Shown: positions 36,876-46,699, counted from the stretch's first letter. The stretch is 64,000 nt of DNA from Thermoflexus hugenholtzii (GCF_018771565.1 NZ_CP076326.1:2921785-2985784); one strand, 5' to 3'. The notes: generated from the sequence alone by a model not told the origin. Made by a program: numbers and translations.

Positions 36876-38255
36876 TTGGGGGAATCCCGTCCCGCGCTGG
36901 CTGTGCATGGGCATTTCTATCAGCCCCCCCGCGAGGATCCGTGGACCGGGGAGGTGCCGCCGGAGCCCGGCGCCGCGCCGTATCACGATTTCAACGAGAA
37001 GATCACGGCGGAATGCTACCGCCCCCTGGCGGAGCGTTGCCTGTTCGAACGGATCAGCTTCAACGTCGGGCCGACCCTGATCGGCTGGCTGGCCCGCCAT
37101 GACCCGGAGACCTACCGTCGGATCCTGGAGGCGGACCGCGTGAACGTGGCCCGGGGGGTGGGCAACGCCATCGCCCAGTCCGCGCATCACACCATCCTCC
37201 CCCTGGCCCGGCGCCGCGATAAGGTCACCCAGGTCTATTGGGGGATCCAGTCCTTCCAGCACCGCTTCGGCCGGCACCCCCGGGGGATGTGGCTGCCCGA
37301 GATGGCCGTGGACCTGGCCACCCTGGAGGTGCTGGCGGAGGCCGGGTTGACCTTCACCATCCTCTCCTCCGAGCAGGTGCGCGGACCCCTCCCGCGCGGG
37401 GCGGGGCCCTATCGGGTCCGCCTGGAGGCGAACGCCTATTTCACCGTGTTCGTCCGCGATCGGGATCTCTCCAACCAGGTCTCCTTCGTCATGCCCTCCC
37501 TGGGGCCGGCGGATCGCTGGGCGGCGGAGGCCCTGCGGGATCGGACGGCGCTCACGCTGCTGGCCACCGATGGGGAGACCTTCGGCCATCATCACCGGGA
37601 GGGCGTCGATTTCCTCGAGCGTCTGCTCCGGCCGCCGGCGGGGGCTTACGAGGTGGTGACCCTCACCGAATACCTGCGGGCCCATCCGCCGGTGGAGGAG
37701 GTGGAGGTCCTGCAGAACACGGCGTGGAGCTGCGCCCACGGGCTGGCCCGCTGGAGCACCGGGTGCGCCTGCACCCCGGGGGATTCTCGCTGGAAGGCGA
37801 TCCTGCGGGCGGCTATGGACCTTCTGGCGGAGGAGATCGACGCGGCCTATCTGGATCTCGCCCACGGCTGGATCCGCGATCCGTGGCGGCTGCGGGACGA
37901 ATACATCCACGTGGTGCTGGGGGCGATGGAGGCGCCGGCTCTGTTACGGGAGTTCGCTGATCGTCCCCTTCCCTCGGACGTGGAGCGGCGGCTGCTCCTG
38001 GCCCTTCAGGCCCAGGTCCACCGCCAGCGGATGTTCGCCAGCTGCGGGTGGTTCTTCGAGGACCTGGATGGGCTGGAGCCCCGCCTGGTGATCCGACAGG
38101 CGGCCCGGGCCATCGAGTTGATCGAGCAGGCCACCGGGGTGGATCTGGCCGCAGGGTATCGGCGGGCGTTGGCTCTGGCCCGCAGCGGCCGCACCGGCAA
38201 GACCGGCGCCCAGATCTTCGACGAGATCTGGGCCGCCCGCCCTCAGCCCCGATGA
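36876..38255 (+). CDS. glycoside hydrolase family 57-type protein
   Basis: 459 residues. GH57 alpha-glucan enzyme signatures: HGHFYQPPREDP near the start, GMWLPEMAVD (region with the catalytic Glu) and LATDGETFGHHH (region with the catalytic Asp). The C-terminal half has the DUF3536-type helical extension with CAHGLARWSTGC. Substrate (starch-like glucans versus other) is undetermined. The TTG start is 19 bp after pmbA and has GAGGGGG upstream. Confidence 0.85.
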   Translation: MGESRPALAVHGHFYQPPREDPWTGEVPPEPGAAPYHDFNEKITAECYRPLAERCLFERISFNVGPTLIGWLARHDPETYRRILEADRVNVARGVGNAIAQSAHHTILPLARRRDKVTQVYWGIQSFQHRFGRHPRGMWLPEMAVDLATLEVLAEAGLTFTILSSEQVRGPLPRGAGPYRVRLEANAYFTVFVRDRDLSNQVSFVMPSLGPADRWAAEALRDRTALTLLATDGETFGHHHREGVDFLERLLRPPAGAYEVVTLTEYLRAHPPVEEVEVLQNTAWSCAHGLARWSTGCACTPGDSRWKAILRAAMDLLAEEIDAAYLDLAHGWIRDPWRLRDEYIHVVLGAMEAPALLREFADRPLPSDVERRLLLALQAQVHRQRMFASCGWFFEDLDGLEPRLVIRQAARAIELIEQATGVDLAAGYRRALALARSGRTGKTGAQIFDEIWAARPQPR

Positions 38256-38272
38256 TCGCATGAGAACCAGAA

Positions 38273-38299
38273 CGGGCGGCCGCAGGACGCGGCCGCCCG
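38273..38299. terminator. hairpin between GH57 and doxX
   Basis: CGGGCGGCCGC (38273-38283) pairs perfectly with GCGGCCGCCCG (38289-38299) around the loop AGGAC, the same loop as the clpC terminator. On the minus strand TTCTGGTTCT follows, so it suits doxX; it may serve both convergent genes. Confidence 0.6.
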
Positions 38300-38322
38300 G
38301 AAGGGGGAACCCGCAAGGCCCT

Positions 38323-38841
38323 TCAGGCCGCCTGCCGGAAGAGCCGCGGCGCCCAGCCCGGAGCGGTCAGGGCGATGAGCGCGATGAGGACCGCGAGGAT
38401 CAGAATCACCCCGAAGGCGAGGGGCTGCGGCCAGGTCAGGCCCAGCGCCGCGTCCAGGCTATAGCGGCCCGGCCCGTAGAGCCCGAAGAAGCCGCTCAGG
38501 GCCACCAGGACCAGGTTATACTCAAACCCGCCGCGATCGATCCACAGCCCCTTCGGCGCATGCACGCGGACGATGGCCACCAGCTGGGAGGCGATCAGCG
38601 GCAGGACCGCCCACGGCGTCGCCAGGCCCAAAGCTAGCAGCAGCCCGCCGATGAACTCCCCCAGTCCCAGCAGCCACGCCCACAGACGGCCCGGCCGGAT
38701 GTTCCAGCTCTCCAGCCAGCCCGCCGTCCCGCTGAGGCCGTGGCCACCGAACCACCCGAACAGCTTCTGGGCCCCGTGGCCCGCGAAGAGCAAACCGATC
38801 AGGACGCGCAAGATCGCCCACCCGAGATCCGGCCGCAACAT
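38323..38841 (-). CDS. DoxX-family membrane protein
   Basis: 172 residues with four membrane helices. The DoxX/DoxD-like core LGWAILRVLIGLLFAGHGAQKLFGWFGG is at the N-terminus. Family members take part in thiosulfate:quinone oxidoreduction, mycothiol-linked redox control, or have no known role. AGGAGGTGAGG lies just upstream of the ATG. It is transcribed away from the glp cluster. Confidence 0.88.
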   Translation of the reverse strand: MLRPDLGWAILRVLIGLLFAGHGAQKLFGWFGGHGLSGTAGWLESWNIRPGRLWAWLLGLGEFIGGLLLALGLATPWAVLPLIASQLVAIVRVHAPKGLWIDRGGFEYNLVLVALSGFFGLYGPGRYSLDAALGLTWPQPLAFGVILILAVLIALIALTAPGWAPRLFRQAA

Positions 38842-39247
38842 AGACCCTCACCTCCTTCCTGCACCCGGATTCCCAGGGTCAGCGTCCACGCATCAATATA
38901 TCTCTCCTCTATGAGAATTCCGTAAGCGCCCCGCAGGCCGTCACCCCACCCCCCGCCTCCGACCCCGATTAATCGTTTCATTTTGAGACATTTTTGATGG
39001 GAGGTTGTTTCAGCTTGAAACAAATCGGCCTCAGCGCTTGCCCATGTGCGGGGAGTCTGGGAAGATAGAAACCGAACAAATAGGTCTGAATTCGGATGCG
39101 AGGAGGTGCGCCGGGGAGCGGGGTGAGGGGAGTGCGTGAGGAGACGCGGTGGGTTTTCGCGGACGGCCCGTCCGTCCTGCCGGATCGGTGCGTTTCCGCT
39201 CAGCGGCAGCGTCCGCATGCCCCTGACATAACGAAAGGAGTGCGACC
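38842..39247. other. regulatory region between doxX and glpF
   Basis: 406 bp without a gene. It contains a minus-strand TATATT (38895-38900) as a possible doxX -10, the two GTTTCA-type operators, and a TTGCCC (39038-39043) followed 17 bases later by GAAGAT as the best but weak glpF promoter pair. The last 100 bp have no clear element other than AAAGGAG before the glpF ATG. Confidence 0.55.
38975..39023 (+). promoter_or_regulatory. two operators upstream of glpF
   Basis: Site 1, GTTTCATTTTGAGAC (38975-38989), is an imperfect inverted repeat. Site 2, TTGTTTCAGCTTGAAACAA (39005-39023), has perfect 8-bp arms around GCT. Both share half-site GTTTCA and a 3-base spacer. The centres are 32 bp apart, three helical turns. 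They suggest a dimeric regulator of the glycerol cluster. Confidence 0.65.
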
Positions 39248-39955
39248 ATGGCACCCTGGGTGGCAGAGATCATCGGCACCATGATCCTCATCCTGCTGGG
39301 CGACGGCGTGGTGGCCAACGTCGTCCTGGGCAAGACCAAGGGCCAGAACTCGGGGTGGATCGTGATCACCACAGGGTGGGCCATGGCGGTGGCCGTGGCC
39401 GTGTATGCGGTGGGCCGCATCAGCGGCGCCCACATCAACCCGGCCGTGACCATCGCCCTCGCCGCGGTCGGCAAGTTCCCCTGGTCGGACGTCCCGCTCT
39501 ACATCGTCGGGCAGTTCATCGGCGCCTTCATCGGCGCGGTGCTCGTGTGGCTGGCTTACTACTCCCACTGGGCGGAGACGCCCGATCCCGCCCTCAAGCG
39601 CGCGGTGTTCTGCACAGCCCCCAACATCCGCAATTACCCCCTGAACTTCATCACCGAGGTCATCGGGACCTTCACGCTGGTCTTCGGGGTCCTGGCCATC
39701 ACCGCTAACAAGCTGGCCGAAGGCTTTGCCCCTCTTCTCGTGGGCTTCTTGGTGTGGTCCATCGGCCTCTCCCTGGGTGGGCCCACGGGCTACGCCATCA
39801 ACCCGGCCCGTGACCTCGGGCCGCGGATCGCCCACGCGGTGCTGCCCATCCCGGGCAAGGGCGACTCCGACTGGGGCTACAGCTGGGTGCCGGTGGTCGG
39901 CCCCATCGTGGGCGGCCTGATCGGCGCCTTCCTCTTCGTCGCCCTGGGGCTGTGA
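39248..39955 (+). CDS. glpF: glycerol uptake facilitator (aquaglyceroporin)
   Basis: 235 residues, six membrane helices and two re-entrant NPA loops: GAHINPAVT and GYAINPARDLGPR. The Asp after the second NPAR is the mark of glycerol-conducting channels rather than water-only aquaporins. First gene of the glycerol/dihydroxyacetone cluster, with AAAGGAG seven bases upstream. Confidence 0.93.
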   Translation: MAPWVAEIIGTMILILLGDGVVANVVLGKTKGQNSGWIVITTGWAMAVAVAVYAVGRISGAHINPAVTIALAAVGKFPWSDVPLYIVGQFIGAFIGAVLVWLAYYSHWAETPDPALKRAVFCTAPNIRNYPLNFITEVIGTFTLVFGVLAITANKLAEGFAPLLVGFLVWSIGLSLGGPTGYAINPARDLGPRIAHAVLPIPGKGDSDWGYSWVPVVGPIVGGLIGAFLFVALGL

Positions 39956-39967
39956 GCCAGCATCGTC

Positions 39968-40000
39968 GGGTGGGGGAGGGTTCACTCCCCTCCCCCACCC
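39968..40000 (+). other. intercistronic hairpin glpF/dhaK
   Basis: GGGTGGGGGAGGG (39968-39980) pairs over 13 bp without a mismatch with CCCTCCCCCACCC (39988-40000), loop TTCACTC. No U-tract follows. It could protect or define the end of a glpF mRNA, or attenuate transcription. Confidence 0.65.
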
Positions 40001-40036
40001 GGATCTCCCGTTCCCCCGATCCGTCAGGAGGTCGCC

Positions 40037-41038
40037 ATGAAGAAGCTGATCAACGATCCGATGAATGTGGTCCCGGAGGCCTTGGAGGGGATGGCCAAGG
40101 CCCATCCCGACCTGATCAAGGTGCACTTCAACCCCAACTACGTCTATCGCGCCGACGCGCCCCGGCCGGGGAAGGTGGCGGTGATCTCGGGCGGCGGCAG
40201 CGGCCACGAGCCGATGCATGTGGGCTTCGTCGGCTACGGGATGCTGGACGCTGCCTGCCCCGGCGCCGTGTTCACCTCCCCCACCCCCGACCAGATGTAT
40301 GAGGCGGCCAAGACCGTCCACGGGGGCGCGGGGATCCTGATGATCGTCAAGAACTACGCCGGGGACGTGATGAACTTCGACATGGCGGCGGATCTGCTGC
40401 GAGGCGAGGGCTACCAGGTGGAGAGCGTGCTGATCGCCGACGACGTGGCGGTGGAGAGCAGCCTCTACTCCCAGGGCCGGCGGGGCACCGGCACCACCGT
40501 GCTGGCGGAGAAGATCCTGGGGGCCGCCGCCGAGCGCGGCTACGACCTCCAGCGCCTGGCCGCCCTGGGCCGCCGGGTGGCGGAGAACGGCCGCTCCATG
40601 GGGATGGCCCTCACCTCCTGTATCGTCCCTCACGTGGGCAAGCCCACCTTCGAGCTGGGCGAGGATGAGATGGAGATCGGCATCGGCATCCACGGGGAGC
40701 CCGGCCGCTACCGCGAGCCCCTGAAGAAGGCCGATGAGATCGTCGAGCGGCTGATGGAGCCCATCTTGAAGGACCTCCCCTTCAAGGCCGGCGACCGGGT
40801 GATCTGCATGGTGAACTCCATGGGCGGCACTCCCCTGAGCGAGCTCTACATCGTCTACCGCAAGGTCGCGGAGATCTGTGAGAAGTCCGGCATTCAGATC
40901 GTCCGCAACCTGGTGGGGGCCTACATCACCTCCCTGGAGATGGCCGGGACCTCCATCACCCTGCTCCGGGCCGACGACGAGATGCTGGAGCTGTGGGATC
41001 ACCCGGTCAAGACCCCGGCGCTGCGCTGGGGGATGTAG
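40037..41038 (+). CDS. dhaK: dihydroxyacetone kinase subunit DhaK
   Basis: 333 residues. DhaK binds dihydroxyacetone covalently through a histidine; here GIGIHGEPG. Other signatures: [11 protein letters not shown] near the N-terminus and [15 protein letters not shown]. It is the substrate-binding subunit. The phosphate comes from DhaL, and DhaM is encoded 6 kb downstream, so the kinase is of the PEP/PTS type rather than ATP-dependent. Confidence 0.95.
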   Translation: MKKLINDPMNVVPEALEGMAKAHPDLIKVHFNPNYVYRADAPRPGKVAVISGGGSGHEPMHVGFVGYGMLDAACPGAVFTSPTPDQMYEAAKTVHGGAGILMIVKNYAGDVMNFDMAADLLRGEGYQVESVLIADDVAVESSLYSQGRRGTGTTVLAEKILGAAAERGYDLQRLAALGRRVAENGRSMGMALTSCIVPHVGKPTFELGEDEMEIGIGIHGEPGRYREPLKKADEIVERLMEPILKDLPFKAGDRVICMVNSMGGTPLSELYIVYRKVAEICEKSGIQIVRNLVGAYITSLEMAGTSITLLRADDEMLELWDHPVKTPALRWGM

Positions 41039-41053
41039 AGGGCGAAGGATCCG

Positions 41054-41088
41054 GGGGTGGGCGGAGCGGTTCCGCGCTCCCCCATCCC
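41054..41088 (+). other. intercistronic hairpin dhaK/dhaL
   Basis: GGAGCG/CGCTCC at 41063-41080, extended outward by GGGGTGGG/CCCATCCC with one bulge. It lies 15 bp after the dhaK stop and has no U-tract. Confidence 0.5.
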
Positions 41089-41120
41089 TCACTCGATCTT
41101 AAAGCGGAGGGCCGTCGAAA

Positions 41121-41759
<639 letters not shown>

Positions 41760-41796
41760 GGCGCATCCAATCCATCTTTCTGCAAGGAGGTCTGCC

Positions 41797-43311
41797 ATGG
41801 CGAAATATGTGATGGCCATCGATCAGGGAACAACCAGCACCCGGGCCATGATCTTCGATCACGAGAGCAACGTGGTGGCCTGGGACCAGAAGGAGCATGA
41901 GCAGATCTACCCCCAGCCCGGCTGGGTCGAGCACAACCCGATGGAGATCTGGGAGCGCACCCAGGAGGTGGTCAAGAACGCCCTGGCCAAGGCCGGGATC
42001 AGCGGGTCCGACATCGTCGCCATCGGGGTGACCAACCAGCGGGAGACCACCATCGTCTGGAACAAGCGCACCGGCAAGCCGTATTACAACGCCATCGTCT
42101 GGCAGGACACCCGCACTGCCCCCATCTGCGCCCAGCTCCAGCGCGAGGGCTACGAGGCCACGTATCGGGAGAAGACCGGCCTCCCCATCGCCACTTACTT
42201 CTCCGGCCCCAAGATCCAGTGGATCCTGGACAACGTCCCCGGGGTGCGGGAGGACGCGGAGAAGGGGGAGGCCCTCTTCGGCAACATCGACACCTGGTTG
42301 ATCTGGTGGCTGACCGGCGGGCCGGACGGGGGCGCCCACGTCACCGATGTCTCCAACGCCAGCCGGACGATGTTGATGAACCTGCGCACCCTGGACTGGG
42401 ACGATGACATCCTGAAGATCCACCGCATCCCGCGCCAGATGCTCCCCCAGATCCGCCCGTCCTCCGACCCCCGCTTCTATGGGAAGACGCCGAAGAGCGG
42501 GCTGCTCGGGGCCGAGGTGCCGGTCTGCGGGGACCTGGGGGATCAGCAGGCGGCCCTGGTCGGCCAGGCCGGCCTGGACGTCGGGATGGCCAAGAACACC
42601 TACGGCACCGGCTGCTTCCTCCTCCTCAACACCGGCACCAACATCGTCCCCTCCAAGAGCGGCCTGCTCACCACCGTGGCCTATCAATTCGGGGACGGCC
42701 CCTGCATCTACGCCCTGGAAGGCTCCATCGCCATCACCGGCGCCCTGGTCCAGTGGCTGCGGGACAACCTGGGCTTGATCAAGACCTCCGCGGAGGTGGA
42801 GGACCTGGCCCGCACGGTGGAGGACAACGGGGGCATCTACTTCGTGCCCTTCTTCTCCGGCGCCTTCGCCCCCTACTGGCGGCTGGACGCCCGGGGCGTG
42901 ATCGTGGGGCTCACCCGCTACATCAACAAGGGCCACCTGGCCCGCGCCGTCCTGGAGGCCACGGCTTACCAGACCCGGGACGTGTTCGACGCCATGTATG
43001 CGGACTCCGGGATCCGGCTGGCTGAGCTGCGCGTGGACGGGGGGATGGTGCGCAATGAGTTGCTGATGCAGTTCCAGGCCGACATCCTGGGGGTGCCGGT
43101 GGTGCGGCCGGTGATCCAGGAGACCACCTCCCTGGGCGCGGCCTACGCCGCCGGGATGGCCGTGGGCTTCTGGAGCGGCCCGGAGCAGATCCGTCAATAC
43201 TGGAAGGAGGATAAGCGCTGGTTGCCGAAGATGGATCCGGAGACCCGGGAGAAGCTCTACGCCGGATGGAAGAAGGCGGTGGAGCGCTCCTTCGGATGGG
43301 TGGAGTTCTAA
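41797..43311 (+). CDS. glpK: glycerol kinase
   Basis: 504 residues, the usual FGGY-kinase length. Signatures: [15 protein letters not shown] at the N-terminus, NQRETTIVW with the glycerol-binding Arg-Glu, [12 protein letters not shown] in the adenosine site and the C-terminal [18 protein letters not shown]. It makes sn-glycerol 3-phosphate. AAGGAGG lies upstream; it follows dhaL by 37 bp. Confidence 0.96.
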   Translation: MAKYVMAIDQGTTSTRAMIFDHESNVVAWDQKEHEQIYPQPGWVEHNPMEIWERTQEVVKNALAKAGISGSDIVAIGVTNQRETTIVWNKRTGKPYYNAIVWQDTRTAPICAQLQREGYEATYREKTGLPIATYFSGPKIQWILDNVPGVREDAEKGEALFGNIDTWLIWWLTGGPDGGAHVTDVSNASRTMLMNLRTLDWDDDILKIHRIPRQMLPQIRPSSDPRFYGKTPKSGLLGAEVPVCGDLGDQQAALVGQAGLDVGMAKNTYGTGCFLLLNTGTNIVPSKSGLLTTVAYQFGDGPCIYALEGSIAITGALVQWLRDNLGLIKTSAEVEDLARTVEDNGGIYFVPFFSGAFAPYWRLDARGVIVGLTRYINKGHLARAVLEATAYQTRDVFDAMYADSGIRLAELRVDGGMVRNELLMQFQADILGVPVVRPVIQETTSLGAAYAAGMAVGFWSGPEQIRQYWKEDKRWLPKMDPETREKLYAGWKKAVERSFGWVEF

Positions 43312-43336
43312 GGAGCCCGGACTCCGGTGAACCCAG

Positions 43337-43376
43337 GGGGCCGGGCGAGGCCGGGGGTGCCTGCCCGGCCCCTTTT
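43337..43376 (+). terminator. partial terminator between glpK and glpA
   Basis: GGGGCCGGGC (43337-43346) pairs perfectly with GCCCGGCCCC (43363-43372), a 16-base loop, followed by TTTT. Downstream genes follow only 20 bp later, so it may lower their expression relative to glpK. Confidence 0.65.
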
Positions 43377-43396
43377 CGCCAAGGGAGGAACGCCGG

Positions 43397-44563
43397 ATGG
43401 CTTATCACGTGGTGGTGATCGGCGCCGGATCCACCGGGGCGGCCACCGCCCACGACCTGGCCCTCCGGGGCTTCCGGGTGACGGTGGTGGAGCGCGGGGA
43501 AGTGGCCTCCGGGACCTCGGGGCGGAACCACTGTCTGCTCCACTCCGGGGGACGTTACGCCATGAAAGACCCCGAGTCCGCCCGGGAGTGCATCGCGGAG
43601 AACATGATCCTGCGCCGGATCATGCCGGACGCCCTGGAGCTCAACGATGGGCTCTTCGTCGCCCTGGACGAAGGGGATCTCTCCTTCAAGGAGCGGTTCC
43701 TGGCCGCCTGTGAGGAGTGCGGCATCCCGGCCCGGGAGATCCCGGTGCGGCAGGCCCTGGCCCTGGAGCCCCATCTCAACCCCGGCATCCGCGCCGCCGT
43801 TCAGGTCCCCGATGGGGTGTTCGAGCCGTTGCGCTTCTGCCTCTCCTTCCTGGCCACCGCCCGACGCAACGGGGCGACCGTCCTCACCTATACCGAGGTG
43901 GTGGACATGGTCTTCCAGGGTCGGACGGTGGCCGGCGTCAGGGTGCGGGATCGCCGGACCGGTCAGCAGCGGACCATCGGCGCGGACGTGGTGATCAACG
44001 CCGCTGGGCCGTGGGCCGGGAGGATCGCGGCGATGGCCGGGGTGGACGTGCCCGTGGTCCCCACCGCGGGGGTGATGATCTCCGTCGGCCGGCGCTGGAA
44101 CCGCATGGTGATCAACCGCCTGAACCTCCCCGGGGACGGGGACATCATCGTCCCCCAGCGGCGCACGGCCATCATCGGAACCACCTCCTGGAAGGTGGAA
44201 GATCCCGATTTCATCCCGATCCCGGAGGACCACGTCCGCCTGCTCCTGGCGAGCGCCGAACGGTTCATCCCCGGCTACACCCAGGGAGGGATCCGGGGGG
44301 TCTTCGCGGTGGCCCGGCCCCTGGTGGGGCGGCGGGGGGTGGCCGCCGACGGCCGCGAGCTCTCCCGAACCTTCGAGTGCTTCGACCACGCGGCCGACGG
44401 CGTGGAGGGCTTCGTGACCATCACCGGGGGGAAGATGACCACCGCCCGGGCGATGGCCGAGAAGGTCGTCGACGTCGTGTGCGCCAAGCTGGGCCTCTCC
44501 ATCCCATGCCGGACCCATGAGGTGCCGCTGCTCCCCTATCGGGCCTTCTATGAGTTGACCTGA
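43397..44563 (+). CDS. glpA: FAD-dependent glycerol-3-phosphate dehydrogenase, short GlpA type
   Basis: 388 residues. It oxidises glycerol 3-phosphate to dihydroxyacetone phosphate. FAD-binding motif VIGAGSTGAATAHDLALRG, the GlpA-like SGTSGRNHCLLHSGGRYA, and near the end TGGKMTTARAMAEKV. E. coli GlpA is ~540 residues because of a C-terminal BFD-type iron-sulfur domain; here that domain is absent. The next three genes encode a succinate-dehydrogenase-type electron module. AAGGGAGG lies upstream of the ATG. Confidence 0.88.
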   Translation: MAYHVVVIGAGSTGAATAHDLALRGFRVTVVERGEVASGTSGRNHCLLHSGGRYAMKDPESARECIAENMILRRIMPDALELNDGLFVALDEGDLSFKERFLAACEECGIPAREIPVRQALALEPHLNPGIRAAVQVPDGVFEPLRFCLSFLATARRNGATVLTYTEVVDMVFQGRTVAGVRVRDRRTGQQRTIGADVVINAAGPWAGRIAAMAGVDVPVVPTAGVMISVGRRWNRMVINRLNLPGDGDIIVPQRRTAIIGTTSWKVEDPDFIPIPEDHVRLLLASAERFIPGYTQGGIRGVFAVARPLVGRRGVAADGRELSRTFECFDHAADGVEGFVTITGGKMTTARAMAEKVVDVVCAKLGLSIPCRTHEVPLLPYRAFYELT

Positions 44564-44583
44564 TCGCACCGGAGGATACCGGC

Positions 44584-45300
44584 ATGCCCACATGGCAGCT
44601 GCGCCTGCTGCGGGGCCGCCCGGGAAACCCGCCCCGCCTGCAAACGTATCGGGTGGAGCTCCCGGCCGAGGCCTACCTCATCGACGCGGTGGAGAAGATC
44701 TGGGCGGAGCAGGACCGCGACCTGCTCTTCCGCCACGCCTGTCACCACGCCTCGTGCGGGGCGTGCGGGGTCCGGGTGAACGGACGAGAGCGGCTGATGT
44801 GCATCACCCCGCTCCGGGAGTTCGCTCCCGATCGTCCGATTGTCGTTGAGCCGTTGCGGCATTTCCCCTGGCTCGGCGACCTGCTGGTGGACGTGTCGCC
44901 GATGATGCGCCGGATGATGGCGGTGGGCTTCGCCGTCATCCGGCGGGACGAGCTCACGGCCGACCGTCCGCTGCCGGAAGGGGTGGAAAAGGCCACGCGG
45001 TTTGAGGATTGCATCGAGTGCGGCCTGTGCCTCTCGGCGTGCCCGGTGATGGCCGCCGACGAGGCCTATCTGGGGCCGGCGACCCTGGCGGCCATCGAGC
45101 GCATGCTGGCCGAGCCCCGAGGGGCGGACCGCGGACGGCTCCTCGCCCTGGCGGATGACCCCCACGGGGTTTGGCGCTGCCACTCCGCGATGGAGTGCAC
45201 GGCCGTCTGCCCCTCGAACGTAGATCCGGCTGCGGCCATCGGACGGCTGCGTCGCTACCTGTTAGCGGAGAAGCTGCGGCGCTGGCTGGGAGGTGGATGA
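44584..45300 (+). CDS. SdhB/FrdB-type iron-sulfur protein
   Basis: 238 residues, the full succinate dehydrogenase/fumarate reductase iron-sulfur subunit. [2Fe-2S] motif C-x4-C-x2-C-x11-C in CHHASCGACGVRVNG; [4Fe-4S] motif CIECGLCLSACP; [3Fe-4S]-type motif CHSAMECTAVCP. It normally carries electrons from SdhA to quinone. No SdhA is present in the window; its genomic place is taken by the short GlpA, 20 bp upstream. The start of the membrane subunit overlaps its stop as ATGA. Confidence 0.93.
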   Translation: MPTWQLRLLRGRPGNPPRLQTYRVELPAEAYLIDAVEKIWAEQDRDLLFRHACHHASCGACGVRVNGRERLMCITPLREFAPDRPIVVEPLRHFPWLGDLLVDVSPMMRRMMAVGFAVIRRDELTADRPLPEGVEKATRFEDCIECGLCLSACPVMAADEAYLGPATLAAIERMLAEPRGADRGRLLALADDPHGVWRCHSAMECTAVCPSNVDPAAAIGRLRRYLLAEKLRRWLGGG

Positions 45301-45689
45301 TGACGACGGAACCGCGCTGGAAGCGAGCCCGGGGATGGATGGATCTCCGGGGAAGGCGGGAAGGAGGGCTCGCCTTCTTGCTGATGCGGCTGACCGGCAT
45401 CGGCCTGGTGATCTACCTGTTCCTCCATTTGTATGTCCTCCGCCTGCTGGCCCAGGGGCCGGAGGCCTGGGACGCCTTCATCGCCACTGCCAAATCCCCT
45501 CTCTTCCTGATGCTGGACGGGATCCTGATCCTGGGCCTGCTCTACCACGCCTTCAACGGCGTCCGGGTGACGTTGCTGGGGCTGGGGATCGGGGTGCCCC
45601 TCCAGGCCCGTTTGTTCTGGGGGGTGATGGTGTTGACCCTGCTGCTCACCGGGGTGGCGGTCTACGCCATCTTCGCGCTGGCCGGATGA
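45297..45689 (+). CDS. SdhC-type cytochrome b membrane anchor
   Basis: 130 residues, three membrane helices. SdhC-like features: LMRLTGIGLVIYLFLHLYVL with a haem-ligand-type His, and YHAFNGVRVTLLGLG matching the H-x-x-NG-x-R motif of Sdh cytochrome b subunits. It would hold haem b and a quinone site in the membrane together with the next gene. The ATGA overlap with the iron-sulfur gene sets the start. Confidence 0.85.
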   Translation: MMTTEPRWKRARGWMDLRGRREGGLAFLLMRLTGIGLVIYLFLHLYVLRLLAQGPEAWDAFIATAKSPLFLMLDGILILGLLYHAFNGVRVTLLGLGIGVPLQARLFWGVMVLTLLLTGVAVYAIFALAG

Positions 45690-45715
45690 TTTAAGATTGC
45701 GGAAAGAGGCGCGCC

Positions 45716-46045
45716 ATGTGGATCTGGCAGGCGTTCACCGGATTGCTTCTTCTGGTCCTGCTGGCCTTGCACATGATCTTCAATCACTTCGTGGTGGAGG
45801 GCGGTCTGCGCACTTACCGCGATGTGGTGGCCTACCTCTCTCATCCCCTGGTTTTCGCCTGGGAGATCGCGCTGCTGATCGTGGTCACCGCCCACGCGCT
45901 GATGGGGGTGCGGGCCATCCTCCTGGATCTGGGCATCCGCCCGGCGACGGACCGCTGGCTGAAGCGGGGCCTGACGTTGCTGGCGCTGGGGATCATCGGC
46001 TATGGGATGTGGCTCTCATGGCTGATCCGCTCCCGAGGTTTATAG
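45716..46045 (+). CDS. SdhD-type membrane anchor
   Basis: 109 residues with three membrane helices. HAL-x-GVRAILLDLG matches the SdhD H-x-x-GxR-x-x-x-D motif; FNHFVVEGGLRTYRDVVAYL resembles the second conserved region. It completes the SQR-type anchor. The next gene starts within its last 28 bases. Confidence 0.83.
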   Translation: MWIWQAFTGLLLLVLLALHMIFNHFVVEGGLRTYRDVVAYLSHPLVFAWEIALLIVVTAHALMGVRAILLDLGIRPATDRWLKRGLTLLALGIIGYGMWLSWLIRSRGL

Positions 46046-46650
46046 CGCTGGACTGGGAAGCCCTGTGGGCGCCCTATGAGGAGGAGGCCTACCGCAGGAT
46101 CCTGGAGCGCCTCCGGCCCGGGGAGCGCGTGTTGGAGATCGGCGCCGGGGATCTGCGGCTGGCCCTGCGGATGGTCGAGGCGGGGGTCGGGGTGATCGCG
46201 GTGGAGCGCCAGTGGGCGGTGCTGGCCCGAGGGCTGCAGGCCCTGGGCCTCTCCCCGGGCATCTTGCGCTGGGAGCGGCCGATCCCGCTCCGGGAGGGAC
46301 GCCTGCTTGTGGTCTGGGCCGACGCGCGGACCTGGCCCTTTCCCCCGGTGGACACCGCGGTGCTGTTGATGCGACACTGCGCCTCGTTCCCGTTCTACAT
46401 CCGCAAGCTCCAGGCCGCGGGTTGCCGCCGGCTGTTCACCAACGCCCGCTGGCGCATGGGCGTGGAGGAGATCGATCTGGGGCCCGCCCGATCCTTTGAA
46501 GAGATCTCCCCGGGCTGGTATGCTTGCCGATGCGGCGCCGTCGGCTTCCGGGAGGGCCCCCCTGAGGCCATCGACGCGGCGGCCCTGGAGCGGGTATGGG
46601 AGGTGGAAACGTGCCCGGCCTGCCAGCCGCTCACTGTTGAAGGGGCCTGA
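46018..46650 (+). CDS. SAM-methyltransferase-fold protein with zinc-ribbon-like tail
   Basis: 210 residues. The N-terminal half shows a SAM motif I (RVLEIGAGDLRLALRM) and a following acidic strand (VIAVERQ), resembling rRNA adenine-dimethylase-type enzymes, but the usual catalytic NPPY is absent. The C-terminal quarter has CRCG and CPAC pairs that could bind zinc. Function unknown. It overlaps the SdhD-type gene by 28 bp, so it belongs to the operon. The ATG at 46018 gives this length; longer frames overlap the anchor genes completely. Confidence 0.7.
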   Translation: MADPLPRFIALDWEALWAPYEEEAYRRILERLRPGERVLEIGAGDLRLALRMVEAGVGVIAVERQWAVLARGLQALGLSPGILRWERPIPLREGRLLVVWADARTWPFPPVDTAVLLMRHCASFPFYIRKLQAAGCRRLFTNARWRMGVEEIDLGPARSFEEISPGWYACRCGAVGFREGPPEAIDAAALERVWEVETCPACQPLTVEGA

Positions 46651-46699
46651 TCGGGGCGCCCATGACGGCGGGAAGATCATGGAGTGGAGGTGAAAGGCG

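Noticed and set aside
38842-39247. CRISPR-like or phage attachment repeat in the glpF upstream region
   Set aside because: The only repeats are two short inverted operators; there is no repeat-spacer pattern, integrase site or tRNA.
44584-46045. Ordinary complex II operon
   Set aside because: Considered, but SdhA is missing from the window and GlpA holds its place. Kept open as the main alternative in the finding.
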